A stretch of DNA of 64,000 bases from Pseudaquabacterium terrae (GCF_013266755.1 NZ_JABRWJ010000012.1:1-64000); one strand, 5' to 3'. Shown: positions 34,784-44,775, counted from the first letter of the stretch. Notes: generated from the letters alone by a model not told the origin. Program-made: numbers and translations.

Positions 34784-37567
34784 TTGCCCCGCAGCCGCAA
34801 ACTCGCCGCGATCATGAGTGCCGACGTCGTCGGCTACTCGCGGTTGATGGGCGAGGACGACGAGGCCACCGTCGATGCGCTGCTCGGCCTGCGCCGCACG
34901 GTGACCGCGCTCGTCGTCGCGCGGCGCGGGCGCATCGTCGACACCGCCGGCGATTCGGTGCTGGCCGAATTCGCCAGCGCGGTCGAGGCGCTGCGCTGCG
35001 CGGTCGACATCCAGCACGCACTCGCGCCGCGGCAGGCTGCGCTGGCGCCGTCGCGGCGCATGATGCTGCGCATCGGGCTCAACCTCGGCGACATCCTCGA
35101 GCACGCCGGCGGGCTCTACGGCGACGGCGTCAACATCGCCGCGCGGCTGCAGGCGCTGGCCCAGCCAGGCGGCGTCTGCGTCTCCGGCAACGTGCAGGAG
35201 CAGGTCGCCTCGCACGTCCCGTGGGCCTTCGACGACGCCGGCGAGCAGCTCGTCAAGAACATCGCCAGGCCGGTGCGTGCGTTCCATCTGCGCATGCCGC
35301 CGGACGACGGCACGTTCGTCACCACGGAGGTGACACCACCGGCGTCGCGGGCGCACGGCAATCTGCCGGTCGACTTGCCGCCGCTGTTCGGGCGCGACGA
35401 CGCGCTGGCCACGCTGGGCGGCCTGATGCACACGCATCGCCTCGTGACCGTGGCCGGACCTGGCGGCGTCGGCAAGACGACGTTGGCGCAAGCCTTCGCG
35501 CACTCGCAGGCCGCGCTGTGGCGCGACGGTGCCTGGATGGTCGAGCTGGCGGCATTGAGCGACGGCAACCTGGTCAACGGCGTGGTCGCCAAGACGATCG
35601 GCATTGAATCGACCGCCAGCAGCGGCGGACCGCGCGAGCTCGCGGCGACCCTCGCGTCGCAGTCGATGCTGCTGGTGCTGGACAACTGCGAGCATGTGGT
35701 GGCGCCGGTGAGCGTGCTTGTCGAGCAGCTGCTGCATCAGGCGCCCGGCGTGCGCGTGCTTTGCACCAGCCAGGAACCGCTGCACATCGGTGGCGAGCAG
35801 CTGTTCCGCCTCGGTCCGCTCGGCCTGCCGCAGGCGCCGGGGCTTGCCGCGGCGCTGTCCGCCGCTGCGGTACGCCTGTTCGTCGAACGCGTGCGCGCAC
35901 TGTTGCCCGAGTTCACGCTCGACGACGGACTGTGCGACGACGCCGTGGCCCTGTGCCGGAAGCTCGACGGACTGCCGCTGGCGATCGAGCTGGCGGCAGC
36001 ACGCGTGCCGCTGCTCGGCGTCAGCGGGGTGCTGAGCCGGCTGGGCGAACGGCTGCGCATGCTGCACAGCGGCAGCCGCACCGCGCTCGAGCGCCACCGC
36101 ACGCTGCGCGCGACACTGGCCTGGAGCCACAACCTGCTGGAGCCGGCCGAGCGTGCGATTCATCGGCGCATCGGCGTGTTCGCGGGCGGCTTCACACTGG
36201 AGCTGGCGCAACGCACCGTCGCCGGCGACGATGCCGACGCGTGGTCGGTGCTCGACGGCATCGGCGCGCTGGTCGACCGCTCGCTGCTCGTCGCCGAAAG
36301 CGGCCATCCGCCACGCTATCGGCTGCTCGAAAGCGGCCGAGCTTTCGCGATCGAGCAGCTGATCGAGACCGGCGAGCACGCGCACTATCTGCAGCGCCAT
36401 GCAGAAGGCGTCGCGGCCGTGCTGGTCGACACCATCGCGCGGGTCGAGGCGGGCCGGCAGACGATGGACAGCTTCATCGATCTGCTGGCACCGGAAATCG
36501 ACAACATCCGCGCCGCATTCGAGTGGGCGCTGCGCACCCCTGGACAGCACACGCTCGCGCTGACGATCCCAGCGTACAGCGTCGAGCTGATGCAGCGTCT
36601 GGACCTGCTCGACGAGCTGCGGCGCTGGCTGACGGCCGCGCAGGCCTTCCTGGACGATCCGGTGCCGCCGCCGTTGCTGGCGCGCTACCTGGCAAGCACG
36701 GCCGTCATTCCGCCGCAACAGTCGGGGCTGACCGCGGACCTGCAGGCGCAGCATCTGCAGCGCGCCGAGGCGCTGTTCCGCACGCTGGGGGACCCACAGG
36801 GCCTGGCGTGGACGCTGTGCATCCATGGCTTCCATGCGCATTGGATCGGTGACGACGCGACGGCCGAGCGCGTCATGTCCGAGGCGCATGCGCTGCGCTG
36901 CGACGACTGGCCGCCGTGGCTGCTCGGCACCATCGCGACCCGCCGCGCATCCTTCGTGCAGTCGCTCGATGCTGCGGCGGTCGAGCAGTCGATGGCCGAA
37001 GGCTTGCGCCGGTACCGGCAGGTCGGCGACTCGCGCGGTGTGATGGTGACGGTGAACAACTGGATGGTTCAGTGCCTGGCGAACGACCGCCACGAGCAGG
37101 CCATCGCGCTCGGCACGGAAGCGCTCGAGGGCTCGCTGCGGCACATGAGCCGCTTGCTGCTGACGTCCGTGATGGATGGCCTCGTGGCGGCGTTGACGCT
37201 GACAGGGGACCTCGTGCGCGCGCAGCATGTCGCAACGGACATGCTGCAGCACCGGCGGCGAGGGGCCCGCCTGACAACGCTAGGCGACGGTGTCGCGCTG
37301 CTCGCAGCGCACCAGGGCCGGCTGGACGACGCGGCGCGCCTGCTGGGCGCGATGGAAGCCGACGCGGCGAGCGACAGTGCCGTCCCCTACCGCGGGCGTG
37401 GCCCCGACCTGGAGCCCAGCGTCATGGCGATGCTGCGCGCGGCCCACGGGGAGGACCGCATCGCACGCTGGCGCGCCGAAGGCGCGGCACTCGACCCTGC
37501 CGGCATCGAAGCGCTCGTTCGCCGCGGCTTCAGCCCAGGTCGCGCGCCTCCAGGGCAGGCGACCTAG
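34784..37567 (+). CDS. Class III adenylate cyclase fused to a STAND ATPase
   Basis: A 927-residue regulator. Residues 1-170 are a class III nucleotide cyclase with metal aspartates D14 (SADVVGYSRL) and D57 (DTAGDSVL) and the motif GDGVNIAARLQ. From about 198 comes an AfsR/LuxR-like STAND ATPase with Walker A GPGGVGKTT (K231) and Walker B MLLVLDNCEHV, then a winged-helix region and TPR-like helices to the end. Such fusions couple ligand-driven ATPase assembly to cAMP synthesis. The start is TTG at 34784 with GGGAGG seven bases ahead; an ATG at residue 11 would cut into the cyclase core. Confidence 0.85.
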   Translation: MPRSRKLAAIMSADVVGYSRLMGEDDEATVDALLGLRRTVTALVVARRGRIVDTAGDSVLAEFASAVEALRCAVDIQHALAPRQAALAPSRRMMLRIGLNLGDILEHAGGLYGDGVNIAARLQALAQPGGVCVSGNVQEQVASHVPWAFDDAGEQLVKNIARPVRAFHLRMPPDDGTFVTTEVTPPASRAHGNLPVDLPPLFGRDDALATLGGLMHTHRLVTVAGPGGVGKTTLAQAFAHSQAALWRDGAWMVELAALSDGNLVNGVVAKTIGIESTASSGGPRELAATLASQSMLLVLDNCEHVVAPVSVLVEQLLHQAPGVRVLCTSQEPLHIGGEQLFRLGPLGLPQAPGLAAALSAAAVRLFVERVRALLPEFTLDDGLCDDAVALCRKLDGLPLAIELAAARVPLLGVSGVLSRLGERLRMLHSGSRTALERHRTLRATLAWSHNLLEPAERAIHRRIGVFAGGFTLELAQRTVAGDDADAWSVLDGIGALVDRSLLVAESGHPPRYRLLESGRAFAIEQLIETGEHAHYLQRHAEGVAAVLVDTIARVEAGRQTMDSFIDLLAPEIDNIRAAFEWALRTPGQHTLALTIPAYSVELMQRLDLLDELRRWLTAAQAFLDDPVPPPLLARYLASTAVIPPQQSGLTADLQAQHLQRAEALFRTLGDPQGLAWTLCIHGFHAHWIGDDATAERVMSEAHALRCDDWPPWLLGTIATRRASFVQSLDAAAVEQSMAEGLRRYRQVGDSRGVMVTVNNWMVQCLANDRHEQAIALGTEALEGSLRHMSRLLLTSVMDGLVAALTLTGDLVRAQHVATDMLQHRRRGARLTTLGDGVALLAAHQGRLDDAARLLGAMEADAASDSAVPYRGRGPDLEPSVMAMLRAAHGEDRIARWRAEGAALDPAGIEALVRRGFSPGRAPPGQAT

Positions 37568-37574
37568 AAACGCG

Positions 37575-37604
37575 GGAACTGCGCGCACTTTGCGGCGCAG
37601 TTCC
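37575..37604 (+). terminator. 10-bp stem-loop after the cyclase gene
   Basis: GGAACTGCGC and GCGCAGTTCC pair perfectly around a 10-nt loop, seven bases past the cyclase stop. There is no T run. It separates the cyclase gene from the chemoreceptor gene and is either a terminator without the usual tail or part of the chemoreceptor leader. Confidence 0.45.
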
Positions 37605-37693
37605 AGCGATCGGCGGCACCTGATCGGCATAAGGTTCGCGCAAGCCGGCAACGCGCCGGCTCGCCCGGCCACTTGCAGTTCCAGGAGCGCCCG

Positions 37694-39244
37694 ATGAGCA
37701 CGATGAAGATCTCGACACGCATGTTCGTTCTGATCGGCGTGTTGTCGATCCTGCTGCTGGGCATCGGCGGCATCGGGCTGCGCGGCATCCACCAGTCCAA
37801 CGCCGCGCTGCAGACGGTCTACGAGCACCGCACCGTGCCGATGGGGCAGATCGCGCAGATCCAGGAACGCCTGCTGCGCAACCGCCTCGCGCTGGCCGTC
37901 TCGCTGGTCACGCCGACGCCGGAAGACATCAAGCGCAACACGGCCGAGGTCGAGACCAACATCGCGGCGATCACCGAGCTGTGGGAGGCCTACATGGCCA
38001 GCCCGCTGTCGGCGCAGGAAGCCGCGCTGGCGAAGACTTTCGCCGCCCACCGCCGCGCCTTCGTCGTCGATGGATTGAAGCCCACCGTCGCGGCGCTGCG
38101 GGCCAACGATCTCGAGCAAGCCAAACGGCTGGTCGTCGAAGCGGTGCGCCCGCTGTACCGGCCGGTCGGCGAAGGCATCCAGGCGCTGATGAAGCTGCAG
38201 CTCGACGAAGCGCGCCGCGCACACGAAGAGGCCTCGTCGCGCTACGCCACGATCCGCGTGCTGTCGATCGGCGCAATCGCCGCCGGCGTGTTGTTCGCGC
38301 TGGGCTTCGGCTGGCTGCTGGTGCGTGGCATCTCGCGCTCGCTGGCGCAGGCGGTGGCGGCATCGAACGCCGTGGCCGACGGCGACCTGAGCGTGGCGAT
38401 CCCGACCGGCGGCCGCGACGAAGTGGCCGCGCTGCTGCGCGCGCTGGCGGTGATGAAGGAGCGGCTGGCCGACGTGGTGCACGGCGTGCGCCGCAACTCC
38501 GAAAGCGTGGCCACGGCCTCGGCGCAGATCGCGCAGGGCAACAACGACCTGAGCGCGCGCACCGAGGAACAGGCGAGCGCGCTGGAGCAGACCGCGGCGT
38601 CGATGGAACAGCTGGCGAGCACCGTGCGGCAGAACGCCGACAACGCGCGCCAGGCCGATCGGCTGGCGCAGGATGCGTCGAACGTCGCCGCCAGCGGCGG
38701 CGCGGTCGTCGGCCGCGTCGTCGACACGATGAAGGGCATCAACGAGAGCTCGCGCAAGATCGCCGAGATCATCGGCGTCATCGATGGCATCGCCTTCCAG
38801 ACCAACATCCTGGCGCTGAATGCGGCGGTCGAAGCGGCGCGCGCCGGCGAGCAGGGGCGCGGCTTCGCCGTCGTCGCTTCCGAGGTGCGCAACCTGGCGC
38901 AGCGCAGCGCCGACGCGGCGCGGCAGATCAAGACGCTGATCTCCGACAGCGTCGAGCGCGTCGAGCAGGGTTCGGCGCTGGTCGATCAGGCGGGGTCGAC
39001 GATGAACGAGGTCGTCGCGTCGATCCGCCGCGTCACCGAGATCGTCGGCGAGATCAGCGCCGCCAGCAGCGAACAGAGCGCCGGCGTCACGCAGGTCGGC
39101 AACGCCGTCACCCAGATGGACCAGGCGACGCAGCAGAACGCCGCGCTGGTCGAGGAATCGGCGGCTGCGGCCGAGAGCCTGAAGGTGCAAGCCGCGCAGC
39201 TGGTCGGCGCGGTGGCGGTGTTCAAGCTCGCGGCCACGGGCTGA
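37694..39244 (+). CDS. Methyl-accepting chemotaxis protein
   Basis: A 516-residue chemoreceptor. It has an N-terminal membrane helix (about 9-31), a small four-helix-bundle sensor in the periplasm, a second helix (about 190-212), a HAMP domain and a cytoplasmic signalling hairpin. The tip is perfectly conserved ([20 protein letters not shown] and the following [17 protein letters not shown]). The Tar-like class 36H helix ([22 protein letters not shown]) is present. There is no C-terminal CheR-binding pentapeptide. The start at 37694 has CAGGAG upstream. No che genes are in the window. Ligand unknown. Confidence 0.93.
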   Translation: MSTMKISTRMFVLIGVLSILLLGIGGIGLRGIHQSNAALQTVYEHRTVPMGQIAQIQERLLRNRLALAVSLVTPTPEDIKRNTAEVETNIAAITELWEAYMASPLSAQEAALAKTFAAHRRAFVVDGLKPTVAALRANDLEQAKRLVVEAVRPLYRPVGEGIQALMKLQLDEARRAHEEASSRYATIRVLSIGAIAAGVLFALGFGWLLVRGISRSLAQAVAASNAVADGDLSVAIPTGGRDEVAALLRALAVMKERLADVVHGVRRNSESVATASAQIAQGNNDLSARTEEQASALEQTAASMEQLASTVRQNADNARQADRLAQDASNVAASGGAVVGRVVDTMKGINESSRKIAEIIGVIDGIAFQTNILALNAAVEAARAGEQGRGFAVVASEVRNLAQRSADAARQIKTLISDSVERVEQGSALVDQAGSTMNEVVASIRRVTEIVGEISAASSEQSAGVTQVGNAVTQMDQATQQNAALVEESAAAAESLKVQAAQLVGAVAVFKLAATG

Positions 39245-39248
39245 CCCC

Positions 39249-40247
39249 TCAGCGCGCCTCGCTGCGGCGTTGGTAGAAGCGCAGCAGCACGTCCTCGAAG
39301 TTCTCCAGCATCCAGCGCGCCAGCGGGTCGGCGTACCAGTTGAACGGCGTGCTGACGCGGTACTCCATGCGCAGCTGCAGCTCGGTGGCTGGGCCGCGCG
39401 GCACCAGGCGATAGGCGATCGTGTGGATGTCGAAGTAGTGGCCGCCGAGCACGACGTGATCGTCCAGCGCATGGCGCGGGAACGAATCGGCCGTGTAGCG
39501 GTGGACCCAGCGCACATGGCGCTGCTCTTCCCACTCGGTCACCACCTGCTCGAAGTGCACCGCCTTGCCCATGCGGATCTCGCGCACGCGCCCTTCGGGC
39601 GTCAGCTTCGAGATGCCGGCTTCGGGCAGCGGCACGCCGATGCGGAAGAAGAAGGCCGCGTCGACCTCGTGCGGCTGGATCGCGCGGGCATCGTGGATGT
39701 GCCGCCACACGGTCTCGGGGGAGGCCTGGATCAGGCGGCTGGCCTCGACCGCCCGCTCGCGCGTGGGCAGCGGCAGCTGCGACTCGACCGCACCCAGCAG
39801 CAGCGGCAGCGCCCACAGCCCGTACAGCGTCTGCTTCGGCCAGTTCGTGATGCGGCACACCACGCCCATCGCCAGGCCGCCGATCGAGCCCAGCAGCGCG
39901 AACAGCGGCACGATGACGATCGCGCAGATCAGGCCTTCGATCAGGATCAGCAGCGTGCCGAACACGAAGAACACGTTGGCGACGAAAGGCGCCCAAAGGT
40001 AGTAGCCGAAGCTGCGGCGTCCCAGCCGCTCGGCCGCATACACGGTCACCGCGCCGACGAGCATCGGCACCAGGTAGATGAAGGACCCGAGCATCGTCGC
40101 GTACGGGTCCCCCGGCTTGCCGGAGAAGACCAGCCGCAACGCGATGCCCGCCAGCACGCCGGCCAGCAGCGGCCACCCGCGCGAGAACGGCAGGAACTTG
40201 GGACCGCGCGCGGGCGGTGGGTCGCCGGCGGGCGAGGGAACCGTCAT
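39249..40247 (-). CDS. Membrane protein with C-terminal SRPBCC-type domain
   Basis: A 332-residue protein with about four membrane helices in residues 25-160. A soluble SRPBCC/polyketide-cyclase-like domain follows (RLIQASPETVWRHIHDARAI, then DHVVLGGHYFDIHTIAYRLV and TELQLRMEYRVSTPFNW). That fold binds hydrophobic ligands. Its start overlaps the desaturase stop by four bases, so it probably works in the same lipid pathway. The ligand is not known. Confidence 0.65.
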   Translation of the reverse strand: MTVPSPAGDPPPARGPKFLPFSRGWPLLAGVLAGIALRLVFSGKPGDPYATMLGSFIYLVPMLVGAVTVYAAERLGRRSFGYYLWAPFVANVFFVFGTLLILIEGLICAIVIVPLFALLGSIGGLAMGVVCRITNWPKQTLYGLWALPLLLGAVESQLPLPTRERAVEASRLIQASPETVWRHIHDARAIQPHEVDAAFFFRIGVPLPEAGISKLTPEGRVREIRMGKAVHFEQVVTEWEEQRHVRWVHRYTADSFPRHALDDHVVLGGHYFDIHTIAYRLVPRGPATELQLRMEYRVSTPFNWYADPLARWMLENFEDVLLRFYQRRSEAR

Positions 40248-41203
40248 GCCCGCCTATCGGCCGAAGGACGCAGCACCGCCGCGGCGCCCGGCCGCACCGG
40301 CGTGATGCCCGGCCGCGGCGGCAGCGTGGCCGGGGTCTGCACGTCCCAGGCCAGGCCGAGCCATTGCAGCAGCTGGATGAAGCGGTAGCCGGGGTCCGGC
40401 TGGCCCGGGTAGAGCCCGTGGCGGGCCGACGCCGGGAACGCGTGGTGGTTGTTGTGCCAGCTCTCGCCCATCGTCGGGATCGCGGCGATCGGCACGTCGT
40501 GGGCCTGCACGCCGGCACCATCGACGGTCCAGCTCTGCGGCCCGCGGGTGTGCGCGAAGTACGAGATGAACCAGTGCATCGTCGTGCAGGCAGCGACGCG
40601 TGCGAACACGCCCCACGCGATCCACGGCAGGCCGCCGAGCGCGTAGAGCACGATGCCGATCGGCAGCTGGTGCAGCATCCAGGTGCGCTCGAGGAAGCGG
40701 TAGAACGGATCGTCGCCGATGCCGGGGCCGGGGTCGAAGCCCGGCGGGTGATCCAGCTCGAGCCGGCAGTGCAGGTTCCACCAGCCGTCCTTCAGCAGGC
40801 CGTGGCGGTGCGCCAGGTAGTCGTGGCACTGCGGCTGGCGCTGCGCCCAGTCGCGCGTGTCGTGGGTGCGGATGGTCCACAGCGGCCCGCCCATGCCGAC
40901 CGCGGTGCCCGACCAGACGAGCAGCCGCTCGAGCCACTTCGGGCACTTGAAGCTGCGATGCACCAGGCGGCGGTGGAAGCCCACCGAGTGGCCGGTGCAC
41001 AGCGTCACGGCACTCAAGCCCAGGAACACCGCCAGCGCGCCCCACGTGAAGTACAGCGGCGCCAGCACCAGCGCGCCGATCAGCATCGTGCCGTTCCACA
41101 GCGAGCGCGCCGGCGCCCAGTGCACGCGGCCGGCCACCGGGCTGGTCTGCGGCGCCAGCACCAGCGAATTGACGCGGTAGGGATCGGGGCCGGCGCCGCT
41201 CAT
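40244..41203 (-). CDS. Membrane fatty-acid desaturase (acyl-CoA desaturase type)
   Basis: A 319-residue di-iron desaturase with the histidine boxes GHSVGFHRRLVH, RTHDTRDWAQRQPQCHDYLAHRH (interrupted) and ESWHNNHHAFP. Hydrophobic stretches around boxes 1 and 3 fit four membrane spans. Enzymes of this class introduce a double bond into fatty acyl chains using O2. It overlaps the SRPBCC membrane protein gene (ATGA) and lies four bases after the carboxypeptidase gene, making one minus-strand operon. The second box is longer than in most delta-9 enzymes, so the regiospecificity is uncertain. Confidence 0.85.
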   Translation of the reverse strand: MSGAGPDPYRVNSLVLAPQTSPVAGRVHWAPARSLWNGTMLIGALVLAPLYFTWGALAVFLGLSAVTLCTGHSVGFHRRLVHRSFKCPKWLERLLVWSGTAVGMGGPLWTIRTHDTRDWAQRQPQCHDYLAHRHGLLKDGWWNLHCRLELDHPPGFDPGPGIGDDPFYRFLERTWMLHQLPIGIVLYALGGLPWIAWGVFARVAACTTMHWFISYFAHTRGPQSWTVDGAGVQAHDVPIAAIPTMGESWHNNHHAFPASARHGLYPGQPDPGYRFIQLLQWLGLAWDVQTPATLPPRPGITPVRPGAAAVLRPSADRRA

Positions 41204-41207
41204 CGGA

Positions 41208-42707
41208 TCAGCCGGCCAGGTAGCGGGCTTCCAGATGCGCCCTGAAATGTGCCGGGTTCAGCACCTCGCCGGTGGCGCGCTGCGCCAGCTCGTCGGTGGT
41301 GTAGCGGCTCGCGGCACTCCAGATGTTGTCGCGCAGCCAGTCGAACACCGGCGCCAGGTTGCCGGCGGCGATCGACGCGTCGAGGTCCGGTGTCTGCCGG
41401 CGCATCGCCGCGAACCACTGCGCCGCGTACATCGCGCCGAGCGAATAACACGCAAAGTAGCCGAACAGCGCCTCGGGCCAGTGCACGTCCTGCAGCGGGC
41501 CGTCCTTGAAGTTGCCGCGGGTGTCGATGCCCAGCAGCTCACCCATCTTGGCGTCCCACAGCGCCGGCACGTCCTCGGGCTCGATCTCGCCTTCGATCAG
41601 TGGGCGCTCGATCTCGTAGCGCAGGATGATGTGCGCCGGGTAGGTCACCTCGTCGGCATCGACGCGGATCAAGCCCGGCTTCACGCGCGTCATCAGCCGG
41701 TGCAGGTTGCCGGCTTCGAAGGCCGGCTGGTCGCCGAAGGACTCGCGCACCAGCGGCGCCAGCAGCCCGGCAAAGCCCGGGTGGCTGCCGAGCTGCATCT
41801 CGAAGGACAGCGACTGGCTCTCGTGGATGGCCATCGAGCGCGCGCGCGACACCGGCTGGCCGAGCAGCTCACGCGGGCGGTTCTGCTCGTAGCGGCCGTG
41901 GCCCGTTTCGTGGATCGTGCCCATCAGGCTGATCAGGAACTCGTCCTCGCGGAAGCGCGTCGTCAGCCGCACGTCCTCGGGCACGCCACCGGCGAACGGG
42001 TGCGTGCTGACGTCGAGCCGCCCGGCCTCGAAGTCGAAGCCGAGCAGGCGCATCGCGCGTTCGCACAGCGCGCGCTGCGCGGCGATCGGGAACGGCCCGA
42101 CCGGGGCGATCACCGGCTCGCGCGACTGCTTGTCGACGACGCGCTGGATCAGGCCCGGCAGCCACTGGCGCACGTCGCCGAAGATGCGGTCGAGCTGGGC
42201 GCAGCTCATGCCCGGCTCATAACGATCGATCAGCGCGTCGTAGCGGCTCAGGCCGGATTGCTCGGCCAGCAGCGTGGCCTCCTCGCGGCCGGTGGCGAGC
42301 ACCTCGCGGAAGTTGGCGAGGAAACCGGGCCAGTCGTTGGCCGGGCGCTGCTTGCGCCAGGCATGCTCGCAGCGCGAGGTGGCGAGCTGCGCGCGCTGCA
42401 CCAGCGATTCGGGCAGCGCGTTCGATTGCCACCACTCGCGCCGCATCTCGCGCAGGTTGGCGCGCTGCAGGTCGGACAGCGGCTCCTGCTCGGCGCGATC
42501 GAGGCCGTCGCGCAGTTGCGGGTCGGTGCGCATGCGGTGCATCAGCGCGGCCATCTCGGCCAGCGCCGCGGCGCGCGCATCGCTGCCGCGCGGCGGCATG
42601 TTCGCGGCCTGGTCCCACCAGGCGATCGATTGCAGGTGCTGCAGGTGGTGCAGGCGCTGGAAGGTGGACGTCAGGCCGTCGTAGGCCGGGGTCGTGGTCG
42701 TGAGCAT
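41208..42707 (-). CDS. Metallocarboxypeptidase Taq, family M32
   Basis: A 499-residue cytoplasmic zinc carboxypeptidase. The M32 signatures are DVSTHPFAGG, the zinc motif HETGH in MGTIHETGHGRYEQ, the following IHESQSLSFEMQ with the third ligand, and DEVTYPAHIILRYEIERPLIEG. The start at 42707 (MLTTTTPAYDGL) gives the standard length. It removes C-terminal residues from peptides with broad specificity. It is the first gene of the group with the desaturase. Confidence 0.95.
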   Translation of the reverse strand: MLTTTTPAYDGLTSTFQRLHHLQHLQSIAWWDQAANMPPRGSDARAAALAEMAALMHRMRTDPQLRDGLDRAEQEPLSDLQRANLREMRREWWQSNALPESLVQRAQLATSRCEHAWRKQRPANDWPGFLANFREVLATGREEATLLAEQSGLSRYDALIDRYEPGMSCAQLDRIFGDVRQWLPGLIQRVVDKQSREPVIAPVGPFPIAAQRALCERAMRLLGFDFEAGRLDVSTHPFAGGVPEDVRLTTRFREDEFLISLMGTIHETGHGRYEQNRPRELLGQPVSRARSMAIHESQSLSFEMQLGSHPGFAGLLAPLVRESFGDQPAFEAGNLHRLMTRVKPGLIRVDADEVTYPAHIILRYEIERPLIEGEIEPEDVPALWDAKMGELLGIDTRGNFKDGPLQDVHWPEALFGYFACYSLGAMYAAQWFAAMRRQTPDLDASIAAGNLAPVFDWLRDNIWSAASRYTTDELAQRATGEVLNPAHFRAHLEARYLAG

Positions 42708-42768
42708 CGGGATCCGCCGAATCGAGTCGGGAAGCGCCGATTCTGACGCTGCATTCCGCGGGCGCGAC

Positions 42769-42842
42769 TTCAGTCGGCGCCGGGCCGTTCCCAAGCCGAC
42801 TGAGCGCCCCTCGGGGGCCGCGAAGGAAGTGAGCTGGGGGCC
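42769..42842. repeat. REP-like GC-rich palindrome of Burkholderiales type
   Basis: The gap between the M32 peptidase and the YqaA gene contains CAGTCGGC...GCCGACTG and then GCCCC-TCG-GGGGC, followed by GCGAAGGAAGTGAGCTGGGGG. This motif mix is common between Burkholderiales genes and can act as a terminator or REP element. Only one copy is seen in the window. Confidence 0.45.
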
Positions 42843-42851
42843 GACATCTCT

Positions 42852-43346
42852 TCAGGGGGTGTACTGCCCCGGGAAGAACCACAGCAGCCCGGCCGTCATC
42901 GTGAAATAGCGGGCGAACTTGCCGATCGCCATGTAGACGATGCACGGCCAGAACGGCAGCCGCAGCCAGCCGGCGACCGCGCACAGCGGATCGCCGACCA
43001 GCGGCAGCCACGACAGCAGGCAGGCCTTGGCGCCCAGCCGCTCGAGCCACTTCAGCGCATGCGCCTCGAACGGATGGTGCTTGACGCGCTCGTAGATCTT
43101 CTCGGCGCCGTAGCCCATCCACCAGCTGATCGCGCCGCCGACGGTGTTGCCGGCGGTGGCGACGAAGATTGCCGGCCAGAACATCTCGGGGTTCAGCTTG
43201 ACGAGCCCGAACACCGCCGGCTCGGAGCCGACCGGCAGCAGCGTCGCCGAGATCATCGCGACGATGAAGACCGTCGACAGCCCGAACTTCGGCAGTGCGA
43301 GCGTGGCGAGGAGCGACTCGATCCAGGCTTCCATGGCGCTGATCAT
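42852..43346 (-). CDS. YqaA-family (DedA/VTT superfamily) inner-membrane protein
   Basis: A 164-residue polytopic membrane protein. Family features are ISATLLPVGSEPAVFGL, the conserved GNTVGGAISWWMGYGAEK, and SWLPLVGDPLCAVAGWLRLPFW, where the re-entrant loop carries the charged residues. DedA/VTT relatives move lipids or maintain proton motive force. A start at 43334 (MEAWIESLL) is equally possible. Function inferred from the family only. Confidence 0.82.
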   Translation of the reverse strand: MISAMEAWIESLLATLALPKFGLSTVFIVAMISATLLPVGSEPAVFGLVKLNPEMFWPAIFVATAGNTVGGAISWWMGYGAEKIYERVKHHPFEAHALKWLERLGAKACLLSWLPLVGDPLCAVAGWLRLPFWPCIVYMAIGKFARYFTMTAGLLWFFPGQYTP

Positions 43347-43464
43347 AGGGACCGCGTGAACGAGCGCACGCAGGGCGCACAGGCGCCGGGCAAGCGGCGG
43401 GCCGGGTCGACCGCGCCGCTATACTCCTGCCTCCTTTTTCAGCAGTCCCCCGCCCCTCCTCGCC

Positions 43465-44502
43465 ATGCGCCTCGGCCCCTACGAGCTGCCGAATCGTCTG
43501 TTCGTCGCGCCGATGGCCGGCGTCACCGATCGGCCTTTCCGCCAGCTCTGCCGCCGCCTCGGCGCGGGCCACGCGGTGAGCGAGATGGTGACCTCGCGCA
43601 AGGAGCTGTGGAACTCGCTGAAGACCTCGCGCCGCGCCGACCATGCCGGCGAACCGGGACCCGTCGCGGTGCAGATCGCCGGCACCGATGCCGAGATGAT
43701 GGCCGAGGCCGCGGCCTACAACATCGACCGCGGCGCGCAGATCATCGACATCAACATGGGCTGCCCGGCCAAGAAGGTGTGCAACAAGTGGGCCGGCTCG
43801 GCGCTGATGCGCGACGAGGCACTGGCGATCGGCATCGTCGAGGCGGTGGTCGCCGTGTGCGCGCCGCGCCGCGTGCCGGTGAGCCTGAAGATGCGCACCG
43901 GCTGGTGCGACAGCGAACGCAATGCCTTGTCGATCGCCCGCGCCGCGCAGAGCGCCGGCATCGCGCTGCTGACCGTGCACGGCCGCACGCGCGAGCAGGG
44001 CTACAAGGGCGCGGCCGAGTACGAGACCATCGCCGCGGTGAAGGCGGCGCTGAGCATCCCCGTCGTCGCCAACGGCGACATCACCACGCCGCAGAAGGCG
44101 CGCGAGGTGCTGGCCTTCACGCGGGCCGACGCGCTGATGATCGGCCGCGCCGCGCAGGGCCGGCCGTGGATCTTCCGCGAGATCGCTCACTTCCTCGCCA
44201 CCGGCGAAGAGCTGCCGCCGCCGCCAACACGTGAAGTACGCGGCTGGCTGCTCGAGCACCTGCTCGAGCACTACGCGCTGTACGGTGAATTCACCGGCGT
44301 GCGCACGGCCCGCAAACACATCGGTTGGGCGGTGCGTGCCCTGCCCGGCGGCGAAATCTTCCGCGCGGTGATGAACACGCTGGACAGCAGCGAAGCGCAG
44401 GTCGCCGCGGTCGGCACCTTCTTCGACGAGCTGGCCGAGCACCATTCCCTGTTGCCGCAGTGCGCCGCGGCGAACGACGATTTGCTGGCCTTGGAAGCAT
44501 GA
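43465..44502 (+). CDS. dusB: tRNA-dihydrouridine synthase B
   Basis: A 345-residue FMN/NADPH enzyme that reduces uridine in the tRNA D-loop. Motifs are APMAGVTDRPFR, MVTSRKEL, DINMGCPAKKV (catalytic Cys in NMGCP), LTVHGRTREQGYKG, and the FMN site VANGDI and DALMIGRAAQGRPW. The last codons overlap fis (ATGA). The dusB-fis operon is conserved across beta- and gammaproteobacteria, which supports the assignment to DusB rather than DusA/C. Confidence 0.96.
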   Translation: MRLGPYELPNRLFVAPMAGVTDRPFRQLCRRLGAGHAVSEMVTSRKELWNSLKTSRRADHAGEPGPVAVQIAGTDAEMMAEAAAYNIDRGAQIIDINMGCPAKKVCNKWAGSALMRDEALAIGIVEAVVAVCAPRRVPVSLKMRTGWCDSERNALSIARAAQSAGIALLTVHGRTREQGYKGAAEYETIAAVKAALSIPVVANGDITTPQKAREVLAFTRADALMIGRAAQGRPWIFREIAHFLATGEELPPPPTREVRGWLLEHLLEHYALYGEFTGVRTARKHIGWAVRALPGGEIFRAVMNTLDSSEAQVAAVGTFFDELAEHHSLLPQCAAANDDLLALEA

Positions 44503-44735
44503 GCAAGAAGAAGATCGAAGAGTGCATCCGCGACAGCCTGGAGCAGTACTTCAAGGACCTGCGCGGCACCGAGCCGCATTCGGTGCACGACATGATCGTC
44601 GGCGCCGTCGAGAAGCCGATGCTCGAAGTCGTGATGCGCCACGCCGAAAACAACCAGAGCAAGGCTGCCGACTGGCTCGGCATCAACCGCAACACGCTGC
44701 GCCGCAAGCTGATGGATCACAAGCTGATCAAGTAG
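44499..44735 (+). CDS. fis: Fis DNA-binding protein
   Basis: A 78-residue nucleoid protein with helix-turn-helix [21 protein letters not shown] near the C-terminus. It bends DNA and controls rRNA and growth-phase genes. The start ATG overlaps the dusB stop by four bases, the classic arrangement. The N-terminus is shorter than in enterobacteria, as usual for betaproteobacteria. Confidence 0.96.
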   Translation: MSKKKIEECIRDSLEQYFKDLRGTEPHSVHDMIVGAVEKPMLEVVMRHAENNQSKAADWLGINRNTLRRKLMDHKLIK

Positions 44736-44775
44736 CCGGCCGCCCCTTCTTCTTCACCTCGCCCACGCAGTCCCC

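Noticed and set aside
32930-37252. A 1440-codon open frame on the minus strand opposite phasin, patatin and the cyclase
   Set aside because: It runs through three plus-strand genes with clear families; there is no domain, and its start region is unremarkable.
37610-37660. A possible sigma-28 promoter before the chemoreceptor gene (CGGCATAA)
   Set aside because: The upstream TAAA half-site is missing at proper spacing.
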